NCBI RefSeq assembly: GCF_900111355.1
Contig: NZ_FOHA01000014.1
Location: 1 to 64,000 of the forward strand
Source: Isobaculum melis
GTDB taxonomy: Bacteria > Bacillota > Bacilli > Lactobacillales > Carnobacteriaceae
Direction: 5' to 3'
DNA: 64,000 bases
The notes below the pieces were generated by a model. That model saw only the letters and a list, made by a program, of their open reading frames with translations, did not search any database and had not been told where the DNA came from. The translations under genes and the position numbers were made by a program. Each line of letters begins with the position of its first letter. Within the stretch, counting starts at the first letter, position 1. Shown one piece after another: positions 34,804-43,425 of this stretch.

Positions 34804-34832
34804 TAAAAAAGCTCAGTATGAGCTTTTTTTAT
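34804..34832 (+). terminator. Terminator after the TerC gene
   Basis: AAAAAAGCTCA pairs with TGAGCTTTTTT around a short loop, followed by T residues. Confidence 0.85.
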
Positions 34833-34974
34833 TTGGTGCAGCAATATTTTACTTCAATTTAGCCAACTGCTTTCTTTTAGATAAATAAAAAATTCGTGAT
34901 TGCTATTTAATTTCTTCCTATTTTATGTTATAACTGCAAGTGTTGGTCATGTAAGTATAATGGAGGATTGTCTC

Positions 34975-35748
34975 ATGTTGAAAAAGAAACCAACAATTTG
35001 GCAGGAAACATTAAAAGTTGCGATGCCTCTTTGTTTAAGTTATATACCAGTTGGACTGGCTTGTGGTATTTTATTACAAAAAGTCGGATTTAATATTTTT
35101 GCCACTGTTTTGATTTCATTTTTAGTATTTTCTGGTGGCGCACAATTTTTAGCAGCAACAATGTTACTGGATGCTGCACCAATTGTCTCAATTATTATGA
35201 TGACTTTATTTCTTGAATTGCGCTATATTTTGCTAAGTTCAAGTTTATCCACATTTATGAAAAAGGAGAAACCTTCTTTTATTACAATTTTTACACGAAC
35301 GATTAATGATGAAAATTATGCAGTCAATTATTTAAAATTTTATACAGATGAAAACTGGACAAGTAGAAAGGCCTTAATGGTCAATCGTTATTCTCTTGCT
35401 TCTTGGGTAATCAGTAATGCCATTGGTACGTTTATTGCTTCTGGTCTTTCTCTTGATGCACATGTCGTTGATTTTGCTTTGACGGCGATGTTTATTTATA
35501 TGTTTACTATGCAATTACAAAATAAATTGATTATTTTTGTTGGGCTTTTTTCTGGTGTTTTAGCTGTTGGCTCCATGTTACTCTTCCAAAATACAATTGG
35601 TTTAATTCTTGCAACACTAATTGCTTCTTTTACAGGCTATGGGATTGAACGCTTTTTGAAGAAAAATCATTTAGAGCAATATTTAAAATTACAAAATAAA
35701 AATTCACGACATTTAATGGATTCGGAGGCGACAGTTCCTCATGAGTAG
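34975..35748 (+). CDS. azlC: AzlC-family branched-chain amino acid exporter, large subunit
   Basis: 257 residues from the ATG at 34975 (TGGAGGA 7 bases upstream). The longer frame from 34900 has no ribosome site. Family marks are LSYIPVGLACGILLQK, LVFSGGAQFLAATMLL and ELRYILLSSSLS. With the small partner AzlD it exports branched-chain amino acids. The two reading frames overlap (ATGAGTAG). Branched-chain amino acid handling would fit the 2-oxoacid operon elsewhere in the window, but there is no direct link. Confidence 0.9.
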   Translation: MLKKKPTIWQETLKVAMPLCLSYIPVGLACGILLQKVGFNIFATVLISFLVFSGGAQFLAATMLLDAAPIVSIIMMTLFLELRYILLSSSLSTFMKKEKPSFITIFTRTINDENYAVNYLKFYTDENWTSRKALMVNRYSLASWVISNAIGTFIASGLSLDAHVVDFALTAMFIYMFTMQLQNKLIIFVGLFSGVLAVGSMLLFQNTIGLILATLIASFTGYGIERFLKKNHLEQYLKLQNKNSRHLMDSEATVPHE

Positions 35749-36058
35749 TCAGTTATTATATTTGATTTTAGGGATGGCCTTTGTCTCCTTTTTACCTCGA
35801 GTGATGCCAATGATGTATTTTTCTAAAAGAGAAATTCCTCAGTGGTTCCATGATTGGATGAAGTATGTGCCCGCCGCATTATTTGCTTCTTTATTTTTTA
35901 AAGATGTTTTTATTAATAGTGGCCATTTAGAAATTTGGGGAAATATCAAGATTCTTGCCGCTGTGATTGTGATGGGTGTTGCTTATAAATCCAAATCAAT
36001 GGGTATCTCTGTCGTTGCTGGGCTAGGTTCTATTTTATTGCTTTATTATATTTTTTAA
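35741..36058 (+). CDS. azlD: AzlD-family branched-chain amino acid exporter, small subunit
   Basis: 105 residues with four membrane segments. FVSFLPRVMPMMYFSKREIP is the AzlD signature, followed by WMKYVPAALFASLFFKD. Its ATG lies inside the last codons of azlC, so translation is coupled. It is the last gene of the pair before a terminator. Confidence 0.9.
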   Translation: MSSQLLYLILGMAFVSFLPRVMPMMYFSKREIPQWFHDWMKYVPAALFASLFFKDVFINSGHLEIWGNIKILAAVIVMGVAYKSKSMGISVVAGLGSILLLYYIF

Positions 36059-36065
36059 TACGAAA

Positions 36066-36104
36066 AGAAGCTGATTCTTATTGGGAATCAGCTTCTTTTT
36101 TATT
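36066..36104. terminator. Bidirectional terminator between azlD and the metallo-hydrolase
   Basis: AAAAGAAGCTGATTC pairs with GAATCAGCTTCTTTT, with T-runs on both strands. Confidence 0.85.
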
Positions 36105-36107
36105 TGC

Positions 36108-36728
36108 TTAATGATTAAAAAATGGGTTTGTTGCTTTTTCATGTCCAATCGTTGTATGATCGCCATGTCCTGGATAAGCCACCATTTCATCTGGTAAAGT
36201 AAATAATTGAGTAACGATACTTTCTAACAGCTGTGCTGAGTCTCCAGTTGGGATATCTGTTCTACCAACACTTCCCTTAAATAGTGCATCTCCTACGATA
36301 ACAAAACCATCAAAAATAAAGCTCACGCTTCCAATTGAATGTCCTGGAGTTGGTACGACTTTAAAGGAAAACGCGCCAAGGTCATAATGCTTCATGTCAA
36401 ATTCATATTCAGCTTCGTTGGCAATCACTGGGGTTCTCCCCATTTTATAGGATAGATTCATACTTGGATCACCGAGCCAAGATTGCTCAGCTGGATGAAC
36501 ATAGACAGGAATTTGATAGTGTGTACGAATTTCTTCTAATGCACCAATATGATCAAAATGGCAGTGTGTCAGCAAAATAGCTGCTGGTTTTACCTTTAAT
36601 TGGTCGATTGTTGTGATGATTTTTTCTGGCTCTGCACCTGGATCTATCACTAAACAAGTTGTCTCATTTGAAATAAGGTAACAATTTTCTTCAATTGCGC
36701 CAGTTTTAATACGGGTAATCTTTAGCAT
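36108..36728 (-). CDS. MBL-fold metallo-hydrolase (glyoxalase II-like, YcbL/YqgX type)
   Basis: 206 residues. The metal-binding motif is LLTHCHFDHIGALEEI; further ligands are in TPGHSIGSVSF, GDALFKGSVGRTDIP and PGHGDHTT. It lacks the C-terminal domain of classical glyoxalase II, as do YcbL-type enzymes. A thioester or related hydrolase in the cytoplasm; substrate unproven. Single gene with its own upstream spacer. Confidence 0.85.
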   Translation of the reverse strand: MLKITRIKTGAIEENCYLISNETTCLVIDPGAEPEKIITTIDQLKVKPAAILLTHCHFDHIGALEEIRTHYQIPVYVHPAEQSWLGDPSMNLSYKMGRTPVIANEAEYEFDMKHYDLGAFSFKVVPTPGHSIGSVSFIFDGFVIVGDALFKGSVGRTDIPTGDSAQLLESIVTQLFTLPDEMVAYPGHGDHTTIGHEKATNPFFNH

Positions 36729-36825
36729 TTTTATTCAGTCCTTTTTGTTATGATTGGTCTATTATACAACAATTTTAGGACTTTTTTAAATACGGACTTT
36801 TATTTAAATAGTTGTGCAAGCTTTT

Positions 36826-38517
36826 TTAATTGATTAATCCGATATTCAAGGTTGTGTAATCCCAACTATATGGCTTTGGAGCAGTACGTTCTGGTTGTAA
36901 ATAGAAGGTAATCCAATATTCTTTTTTGCCGTTACCATCCACAACAGGTACACCAGTCTGTTTATTTTTAAAGGAATGTGGTGTATTCAGATTATCTGTT
37001 AGCACATACCCCATGTTTTGATAATATTCCGGGATGATGACCTCAATATGATAGTATCTTCCTTTTGGATTTCTAACTAAATGAACAGTTGTGTACTCAT
37101 TTGAATCTCCAATAACAGAATTTGTTAATTGATTGACTTTTTCATTCGTCGCTATCACATTTTCAGGAAGCAAAGCATCTACATTTCTTATCTCCGCATA
37201 GCCTTTACTTGGTACAACAATTTGATTATTTCCAGCTAAAATGACTTGTTGGATATGAAATATCATTTGCTGTTTTAAATAGTAATAAGTAACGGTTAAC
37301 GGTTCCTTCCCATAAACACCATTGGCATTACTAGGAGCAACAACGACATCATATCCCTCTATCTCTTTAGGAATAGCTTTATAGGGTTCTCCCAATGAAA
37401 AAACTGTACTTGTTAGCTTTTCATTTGCTAAAGGCTGATTATTTTCTTGATTCAAGAATTGAACCTTCACAAGTTGTGGTATCGCTGCAGAATGGGAATT
37501 TTGATCATCAAGTATTTCTTTTTGATTACCATATTGACTAAATTCAACATAATAACCTGAGTTATAAACTGGATCTTTTCTGCCATTTTCTAGGTCATTC
37601 CACCACATCGTACCTCTTAAAGCAAACTGTAAAACGTACTCCCCGGTGCCATTATTATTAGGTTCTGGAGGATTCGTACTCCAACCATTATAGATACCTC
37701 TTGGAGCAAAACCTCCCGCTGCTTTACTTTTACCAATAAAAAAAACAGTACGAGGATTTGATTCCGGTCCTGATGCCCAATACCAATCGTTTGCTTGAAG
37801 ATTATAGTTTGGCAGGAAAGAAGATATTGTGGATTGATCCATAATCGGCAAACCATTATGAAGAATCATTCTTGTTCCACCTAACCAACCTGCATCTGTG
37901 GCAATTGAGTTAAAAATATAGCTGTGTTCCTCTGGACTTGTAATGGTCGCAAGGTAACCTGTTAAACCTTTATATCGTTCTTTTTTAGCTGCGTTATAGG
38001 CATCTAGCCATGGCACAATTTTTTTGACAAATTTATAATAATGGGTCACACCATTAGGATCCTTCCAAGAAGAAATTTTTTCTCCACTCAGGGCAATGTT
38101 AATGTCTCCTTTTGTTTTTGTTTCATCTTGAATGGATAAATTTAAGTTTTTTAAGACATTTTGTACATCGGTAGGTGTATTGTTTGCTGTTAATATGTAG
38201 TTAATGACCTTTTCTTCTGGTCTATTAGAACTTGTCCAGCCAGCAGGAACAGTCATACTTAACTGTACTCCTTCAGGCATTTTAATCGTTACAGACTGAA
38301 TAGCACCAAAGCTTTTTACAATATCTACGTTCTCTAACATATATTTTTGACCATCTCTTTTTACATCAAACATAATTGCGTTCGTTTCACCTGCCCTAGT
38401 TGCAACTTCAACATCAGGCTCTGATAATTCGTTAGCCTCAGTTCTTGAACCAACCACGAAAAAAAACATGACCAAACTAGCCAATATAAAAAGCTTACTT
38501 ATTTTTCTATTTAACAT
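36826..38517 (-). CDS. Secreted surface protein with C-type lectin domain, MucBP-like repeat and PYSW-type C-terminus
   Basis: 563 residues from the ATG at 38517 (GGGAGG 7 bases upstream). A signal peptide (about 1-28, LFILASLVMFFFVVGSRTEA) is followed by a beta domain (40-150) and a C-type lectin domain (155-330). The lectin has YLATITSPEEHSYIF, the Ca2+/sugar motif EPN at 285-287 and WND at 306-308. A MucBP-like repeat spans 348-415. The C-terminal module (about 418-563) ends EYWITFYLQPER...PKPYSWDYTTLNIG. No LPxTG motif. The same C-terminal module ends the protein at 53172. The upstream leader is shared too. Confidence 0.8.
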   Translation of the reverse strand: MLNRKISKLFILASLVMFFFVVGSRTEANELSEPDVEVATRAGETNAIMFDVKRDGQKYMLENVDIVKSFGAIQSVTIKMPEGVQLSMTVPAGWTSSNRPEEKVINYILTANNTPTDVQNVLKNLNLSIQDETKTKGDINIALSGEKISSWKDPNGVTHYYKFVKKIVPWLDAYNAAKKERYKGLTGYLATITSPEEHSYIFNSIATDAGWLGGTRMILHNGLPIMDQSTISSFLPNYNLQANDWYWASGPESNPRTVFFIGKSKAAGGFAPRGIYNGWSTNPPEPNNNGTGEYVLQFALRGTMWWNDLENGRKDPVYNSGYYVEFSQYGNQKEILDDQNSHSAAIPQLVKVQFLNQENNQPLANEKLTSTVFSLGEPYKAIPKEIEGYDVVVAPSNANGVYGKEPLTVTYYYLKQQMIFHIQQVILAGNNQIVVPSKGYAEIRNVDALLPENVIATNEKVNQLTNSVIGDSNEYTTVHLVRNPKGRYYHIEVIIPEYYQNMGYVLTDNLNTPHSFKNKQTGVPVVDGNGKKEYWITFYLQPERTAPKPYSWDYTTLNIGLIN

Positions 38518-38533
38518 GTATAATCCTCCCTTT

Positions 38534-38802
38534 TTAATTAAAATAATGCCATCTATATATGAAAAATTGTACATTATACTCAAACCTAAAGCCTTTGCTA
38601 CTGAAGAGACTCTTAAACTTTCCAATAATGTATGACTGACTAGCATTTATCTCTTTTTTGTAGGTTATAACCGCGTCTTTTGGCATAGAATAAGTAAATG
38701 CTGTTCCACTACCAATGATAATCTCTTCACTAGAATCAGCTGCTATTGGTTGATGTCCAATAAAAAAGAACGTACAGCCATTTTTTTATTATAATCAAAC
38801 AT
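38534..38802 (-). pseudogene. Small ORF frameshifted at a poly-A tract, or phase-variable gene
   Basis: The ATG at 38802 has AAAGGAG upstream and opens MFDYNKKMAVRS..., stopping after 19 codons. One extra A in the A7 tract (T7 on plus, 38781-38787) would instead read MFDYNKKNGCTFFFIGHQPI and continue ADSSEEIIIGSGTAFTYSMP for about 89 codons, to the stop at 38534. The family is not recognised. It lies between the switch-like leader and the lectin gene, and would be translated first from that transcript. Confidence 0.5.
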
Positions 38803-38839
38803 TTTTCTTCCTACTCCTTTATATGTATTCCAACTAAAA

Positions 38840-39017
38840 AATGAAAAAAACAATTGTTTTTTTCATTCTTAGGAAAGAAAATAGAAAATGCTTCTAAATG
38901 TTGATCAAACAACATCCAGAAGCATAGGTATACTCATTTAAAGTTCAGGGATTTCTTTTTGCAACAAACAATTGTTTATTGCACACTAACATTATCCCAA
39001 GTTACCAACCCTGTCAA
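38840..39017 (-). promoter_or_regulatory. Switch-like leader, copy 1 (promoter, site A, terminator hairpin, site C)
   Basis: In transcription order on the minus strand: -35 TTGACA (39017-39012) and a weak -10 near 38996-38989. Palindrome A at 38960-38983 has arms TGCAACAAACA and TGTTTATTGCA around AT. Hairpin B is at 38888-38925 (ATGCTTCT, ATGTTG pairing with CAACAT, AGAAGCAT), followed by TTTCTATTTTCTTT, terminator-like. Palindrome C at 38840-38867 has arms AATGAAAAAAACA and TGTTTTTTTCATT around AT. The ribosome site follows. Centres of A and C are separated by 116 bp, as in copy 2. Confidence 0.65.
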
Positions 39018-39372
39018 TATCATTTTTTTGTATTGCTATCAAGCCTTTTTCGCAACTTTTTATTAAAATATACCAATAAGCATAAAAAAGAAAAAGGATA
39101 GTCATTTTATATTATTTGTTAATAAAATAAATCTGAAAAATTAAACAGAATTTTTTTGAATGAAATCGTCCTTAGCTAAAAAACAAGGACTGACCTCATC
39201 TTTTATTTTTGATTGTTATAAAAAATGACCGGATTTCTGCCTAAGCACCATACAATCCATTCATTAAAAAAACGATTCTTCGCTCATTCTACCAAATTTC
39301 ATTGTTCTCACTCTCTATTCACTATATAATGAAAGTGGTAAAGAAGTGTTCACAGAAAACAGGAGGAACCTC
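39018..39372. other. Divergent intergenic region before citO
   Basis: No gene. It carries the likely citO promoter on the plus strand: TTGTTC (39302-39307), 17 bp, TATAAT (39325-39330). A hairpin-like stretch GTCCTTAGC...AAACAAGGAC lies near 39170-39192. Confidence 0.45.
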
Positions 39373-40071
39373 ATGGATGATTATATTGGAGAAATCATAA
39401 AAGCAACAGATGCCAATCAGTATTTACCTTTAAACGAGATGGTCTATAATGGGTTACGCAAAGCAATTATCGATGGCCGAGTTCCGATTGGTATTCGTAT
39501 TAATGAAAAGGAATATGCAGATCGAATGAATATCAGTCGGACACCTGTTAGAGAAGCTCTCAAACGACTTGAAGTAGAAGATTTGGTGGAGTATATTCCT
39601 AGATTTGGTGTGATTGTCAAAAAAATTAATCGTGCAGATATTATTGAAATTTATCAAATTAGAGTGGCTTTAGATGTCTTAGCAACGGATAATGCCATGA
39701 AGCTGATGTCGGAAACCCAATTTGATGAAATGAAGGACTTACTTGAATTAACAGAAGAAAAAAACCGTAATGGAGATATTGATGGTGTGATTGCATTATT
39801 TACGGATTTTAATACGATGATTTATAAAAATGCCAAAATGCCACGCTTAATTTCAATTTTGGCTAAGCTACAAGAATACTTACTACGCTTTCGCGATATT
39901 TCTATTCGCGGAGAAGCTCGTAGACGCAAAGCACTAGATGAACATTGGCTAATTTATAGAGCCATGAAGAATAAGGATGAAGAACAAGTTGCGATGATTA
40001 TTGAAGAGCACTTACTCTATTCTATGCAATTTATTATCGCTGAAACGGAGAAAAGTAATGAAAAATGTTAA
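39373..40071 (+). CDS. citO: GntR/FCD-family regulator of citrate metabolism (CitO-like)
   Basis: 232 residues from the ATG at 39373 (AGGAGG 7 bases upstream). The winged helix includes VYNGLRKAIIDGRVPIGIRI, NEKEYADRMNISRTPVREAL and KRLEVEDLVEYIP. The C-terminal FCD ligand domain spans about 90-225. In enterococci CitO binds citrate and activates the cit operons. Placement directly before citG and beside the cit genes supports the name. The stop overlaps the citG start, so the two are cotranscribed. Confidence 0.85.
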   Translation: MDDYIGEIIKATDANQYLPLNEMVYNGLRKAIIDGRVPIGIRINEKEYADRMNISRTPVREALKRLEVEDLVEYIPRFGVIVKKINRADIIEIYQIRVALDVLATDNAMKLMSETQFDEMKDLLELTEEKNRNGDIDGVIALFTDFNTMIYKNAKMPRLISILAKLQEYLLRFRDISIRGEARRRKALDEHWLIYRAMKNKDEEQVAMIIEEHLLYSMQFIIAETEKSNEKC

Positions 40072-40945
40072 CCAGCTGGCACAACAATTAGCACAGTTTG
40101 CACAACAAGGATTACTTTATGAGGCTGCTTTATCCCCTAAACCTGGTCTAGTTGATGCAACGAATGCTGGTGCTCATGATGATATGGATCTTTTTACTTT
40201 TTTAGATAGCTCAGTGGCTTTATATCCTGGATTTATCAATTATGCCCAAGCAGGACTTCAGCATGACGGCACTTTAACGGAACTATTTCACAAAATCCGA
40301 CCAATTGGGATAGCGATTGAAAAAGAGATGAATCTTGCAACAAATGGCGTAAATACCCATAAAGGGGCTATTTTTTCCTTTGGTATTCTCCTGGCTGCAG
40401 CTGGTTGTTATTTAAAAAGAGAAAAACTTGTTTTAAGTACCCCTCTAACAGCCACTCAAACAGAAGATATTTTTAAATTAGGGCAAGCTATGGTTACAGA
40501 ATCTTTGGCAAAGGATTTTATTGGTTTGGAACAAAAAAATCCGTTAACAAATGGCGAGAAGCTTTATTTAAAATATGGTCTAATGGGGATTCGAGGAGAA
40601 GCTTTAAACGGTTATCCTCTAATTCATGAACTGGCCTTACCTTATTTAAGAAAAAAGGCTACTTCTTCTTTAAGTGTAGAAGATAAGTTATTAACTACTT
40701 TAATGTACCTCATTTCAACTTTGGAGGATTCTAATTTGGTAAGTCGTGGTGGCATAGCTGGCTTAAATTGGGCCAAATCAGCTGCAACAGCCTACTTAGA
40801 GCATTATTCACCTCAAACAGTTGAAGGCAAAAAACAATTACAGTTACTCAATCAAGAATTTATTGAACGTCATTTAAGTCCGGGCGGTTCAGCTGACTTA
40901 CTTGCATTAACCATTTTTATAGCTAAATTAGAGCAAGTATTGTAA
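40058..40945 (+). CDS. citG: Triphosphoribosyl-dephospho-CoA synthase
   Basis: About 295 residues from the ATG at 40058 (GGAGAAAAGTA upstream). Marks are LYEAALSPKPGLVDATNAGAHDDMD, NTHKGAIFSFGILLAAAG, RGEALNGYPL and SPGGSADLLALTIF. It makes the prosthetic-group precursor for the citrate lyase acyl carrier CitD, which CitX then attaches. It overlaps citO and is separated from the main cit genes by three unrelated genes. Confidence 0.93.
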   Translation: MKNVNQLAQQLAQFAQQGLLYEAALSPKPGLVDATNAGAHDDMDLFTFLDSSVALYPGFINYAQAGLQHDGTLTELFHKIRPIGIAIEKEMNLATNGVNTHKGAIFSFGILLAAAGCYLKREKLVLSTPLTATQTEDIFKLGQAMVTESLAKDFIGLEQKNPLTNGEKLYLKYGLMGIRGEALNGYPLIHELALPYLRKKATSSLSVEDKLLTTLMYLISTLEDSNLVSRGGIAGLNWAKSAATAYLEHYSPQTVEGKKQLQLLNQEFIERHLSPGGSADLLALTIFIAKLEQVL

Positions 40946-41004
40946 CCTGTTTGCAATCGAGGTGGCAATAAGGGAAACATTTAAAAGACTATTGAATAAA
41001 AACT

Positions 41005-41043
41005 AGTAAGCAAAGGTGACCACAAATCATCTTTGCTTTTTAG
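41005..41043 (+). terminator. Terminator of citO-citG
   Basis: AAGCAAAG pairs with CTTTGCTT, followed by TTTAGTTTT. Confidence 0.75.
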
Positions 41044-41257
41044 TTTTAAAAAAATAATCAATCATTAAAAAACTATATATTCAACCTAATCTTTTTGAAA
41101 ACAGTTTAAAAAAATAGAGAAAAAAGCTCTAAGCAGGGGTTTCTAATAAATTTTATCAACCAATAAACTGTTCTCCATTTTCCTAAGTTGATTTATTTTA
41201 TTATGGTAGTATAATTAAAACCGAGAAATAATTAGCATTAAAACAGGAGGAATTATT
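41044..41257. other. Intergenic region before the LPQTS protein
   Basis: A/T-rich with no gene. The promoter of the surface protein probably includes TATGGTAGTATAAT near 41202-41215. Confidence 0.4.
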
Positions 41258-42592
41258 TTGACAAAATCCAAAAAAATAGTATTGATAGCAATACTCATTA
41301 GCTTTTTATCATTTTTCCCAACCAGAGATACATATGCAGAAGATCCATTTGAAGGGCGTGTAGATGTCTATCTTACAACAGAGGATGGCTTAATTGATGA
41401 ACTACTTATTCAATGTGTGAATATTTACATAGATATAAATGTCCCTTCTGGACAATATACGGTTCAAGATTTTTTTGATACTTTTTATGTAGGTCCTGAC
41501 TATAATAAAGGAACGACATTCATTGATATTTTAACTGGTATTTCAAATGTTAGTAATGGTACTTGGACTGATGCTGAATTTAAAGAGCAGCTAGGTTATC
41601 AACTAACAGAAAATGATTTATTGAGTTTGGCTGATTTTAAAGGCTATTCAATCGATTTCAACCAACTGGAAGCTAAATTAAACGAGACTGTTATTTTCAC
41701 TACAGATGATGAAGTACAAAAATTTCAGGTTCCTTTTGTCAAGAATAACGCAAAAACAACCATTCATTATCAATATGAGGATGGCTCAAAAGCAGCCGAT
41801 GATTATGTTGTTGAAGGAAAAGAAGGGCTAACACCAAATGTTATGGTTCAAAGTCCAACAATTGATGGTTATGTCGCAGATCAACCAACTGTGGAGGTCG
41901 CTCTGAACGGTATACAAGAGATCGCGGTTACTTATCATGAACCACCTCTACCAACAACAGATATCACGATTCACTTTGTAGATGAGAAAAATCCAATAAG
42001 TGAGCTAAAAAGTCCAGTAGTCTTAACTAAAGAGATAGGTAGTCTGGTTGATTTAACAAAAGAGAATATTGATACATCCGTTGAGGGCTATCTTCTTAAA
42101 AATCAATTAGATACAAGCTATGAGGTCAAGGATAGTCCAAATGATATTTATTTAACCTATCTAAAGGATGCCACAAAAGCGGATGTTACCATTCACTTTG
42201 TACAAGCGGATAATCATGAAATTGCACTTAAGGAACCCATGATTTTAAAAAATCAAACGGTTGGTGCATCTATCGATTTAGCTTCACTGATGATTCCTAA
42301 AGAGATTGATAACTATTTATTAACAAGTCAGTTGGATACTGCTTATCTGGTTAAAAGTGGTGTAAATGACATTTATTTAACCTATGATACCAAGACATCA
42401 GCACCACCAATAGTCGATTCAAATTTACAACAGCCCACAACAACTGTTGAGGAAAAAACAAATGATCCAGCTATCAAGACACTCCCTCAAACAAGTGAAG
42501 CTACCAATTCCCTTTTCTCTGTATTTGGTATTCTACTAGCTTCAGCAGGCATTCTTTTCTGGAATTGTAAAAAAATTGAACACCATTTATAA
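41258..42592 (+). CDS. Sortase-anchored surface protein with MucBP-like repeats (LPQTS motif)
   Basis: 444 residues; TTG start with AGGAGG 7 bases upstream. Signal peptide (IVLIAILISFLSFFPTRDTYA), a unique domain to about 165, then three beta repeats beginning KTTIHYQYEDG, DITIHFVDEKN and DVTIHFVQADN, each ending in a DIYLTY/EIAVTY-type strand. The C-terminus has LPQTSE, a hydrophobic segment and a short NCKKIEHHL tail. Ser replaces Gly at the sortase cleavage position; LPQTxE motifs of this sort are known in lactobacilli. It lies between citG and citX, yet shares no obvious citrate role. Confidence 0.8.
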   Translation: MTKSKKIVLIAILISFLSFFPTRDTYAEDPFEGRVDVYLTTEDGLIDELLIQCVNIYIDINVPSGQYTVQDFFDTFYVGPDYNKGTTFIDILTGISNVSNGTWTDAEFKEQLGYQLTENDLLSLADFKGYSIDFNQLEAKLNETVIFTTDDEVQKFQVPFVKNNAKTTIHYQYEDGSKAADDYVVEGKEGLTPNVMVQSPTIDGYVADQPTVEVALNGIQEIAVTYHEPPLPTTDITIHFVDEKNPISELKSPVVLTKEIGSLVDLTKENIDTSVEGYLLKNQLDTSYEVKDSPNDIYLTYLKDATKADVTIHFVQADNHEIALKEPMILKNQTVGASIDLASLMIPKEIDNYLLTSQLDTAYLVKSGVNDIYLTYDTKTSAPPIVDSNLQQPTTTVEEKTNDPAIKTLPQTSEATNSLFSVFGILLASAGILFWNCKKIEHHL

Positions 42593-42617
42593 AAATTCAG
42601 AATAAATAATTTGAATC

Positions 42618-42678
42618 GCTTAAGTGCATCCACTGAAATTACTTTTTTGAGATAAATTTTAGTGGATGCATTTTTTCA
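42618..42678 (+). terminator. Terminator after the LPQTS protein
   Basis: AAGTGCATCCACT pairs with AGTGGATGCATTTTTT over a long loop, followed by T residues. Confidence 0.7.
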
Positions 42679-42848
42679 TTTTGATTCCAGTTATACAAAC
42701 CTCACTAGACACAGTTCAATTAGCTGCGAAACCTATTATATAATAAATAAAAAAGGGATTTTCAAAGTATCTATTAGATTTTTGGGGATGGTGTTATGCT
42801 TTTTTTTATTATATAATTAAACCCGATTATATGAGGAGGGAAAGACAC

Positions 42849-43406
42849 ATGTGGGTGATTGCAATACCTATTGTATTGATTATTTTAATGACAGGCTACA
42901 GTTTTTGGATGCGCAAACAAGGGAAAGAATATTTTCAAGCAGGAAATGAACAACGGTTAGAAGAGGAGCAATACTTTTTAGGAAAAATGAAAGAAATTGC
43001 TCAAAAAGTCCAACCAAATTTAGATGGGAAAATCATCGTGAATGGACAGTTTATCAAATCAACAAAAGTTGGGATTAAAATCACTACATATTATTCCTAT
43101 ATTTTGCTATTGGATCCTGCTAGTAAACAAATCCAAGTCATTCATTACAATCCAGAAACGGAAGAAGCGAGTGATGGGGGCTATTTTATGAAGGAACAAA
43201 TTGAAGCTGTGGATTTAGTAAAGGGCGCGCAAACTAATTACTTATTTAAAGATACAGCGCATAAGCAATTATTTTCTGTCCAAACAATCGGCAGTGAATT
43301 TGCTCAGGAAGATGATTATACAATTAAATATCCACAAGAAGAAGCTTATAACAAGCTACGAAGCTTCTTTGACTTACCACCATTTCAAATAAAAAATCAT
43401 CTTTAA
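42849..43406 (+). CDS. Unknown single-pass membrane protein
   Basis: 185 residues from the ATG at 42849, where GAGGAGGG is well placed. The ATG at 42831 lies within that ribosome site. An N-terminal membrane segment (VIAIPIVLIILMTGYSFWM) precedes a soluble domain that I do not recognise (IIVNGQFIKSTKVGIKITTYY). It is followed at 20 bp by a second small membrane protein, so a two-gene operon is likely. No functional clue besides membrane location. Confidence 0.65.
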   Translation: MWVIAIPIVLIILMTGYSFWMRKQGKEYFQAGNEQRLEEEQYFLGKMKEIAQKVQPNLDGKIIVNGQFIKSTKVGIKITTYYSYILLLDPASKQIQVIHYNPETEEASDGGYFMKEQIEAVDLVKGAQTNYLFKDTAHKQLFSVQTIGSEFAQEDDYTIKYPQEEAYNKLRSFFDLPPFQIKNHL

Positions 43407-43425
43407 TAAAGGATTGGAGAAAAAC

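Noticed and set aside
38840-38983. MITE (miniature transposon) bounded by sites A and C
   Set aside because: The outer arms of A and C are not identical terminal repeats, the promoter and ribosome site are kept in register in both copies, and no target duplication is visible.
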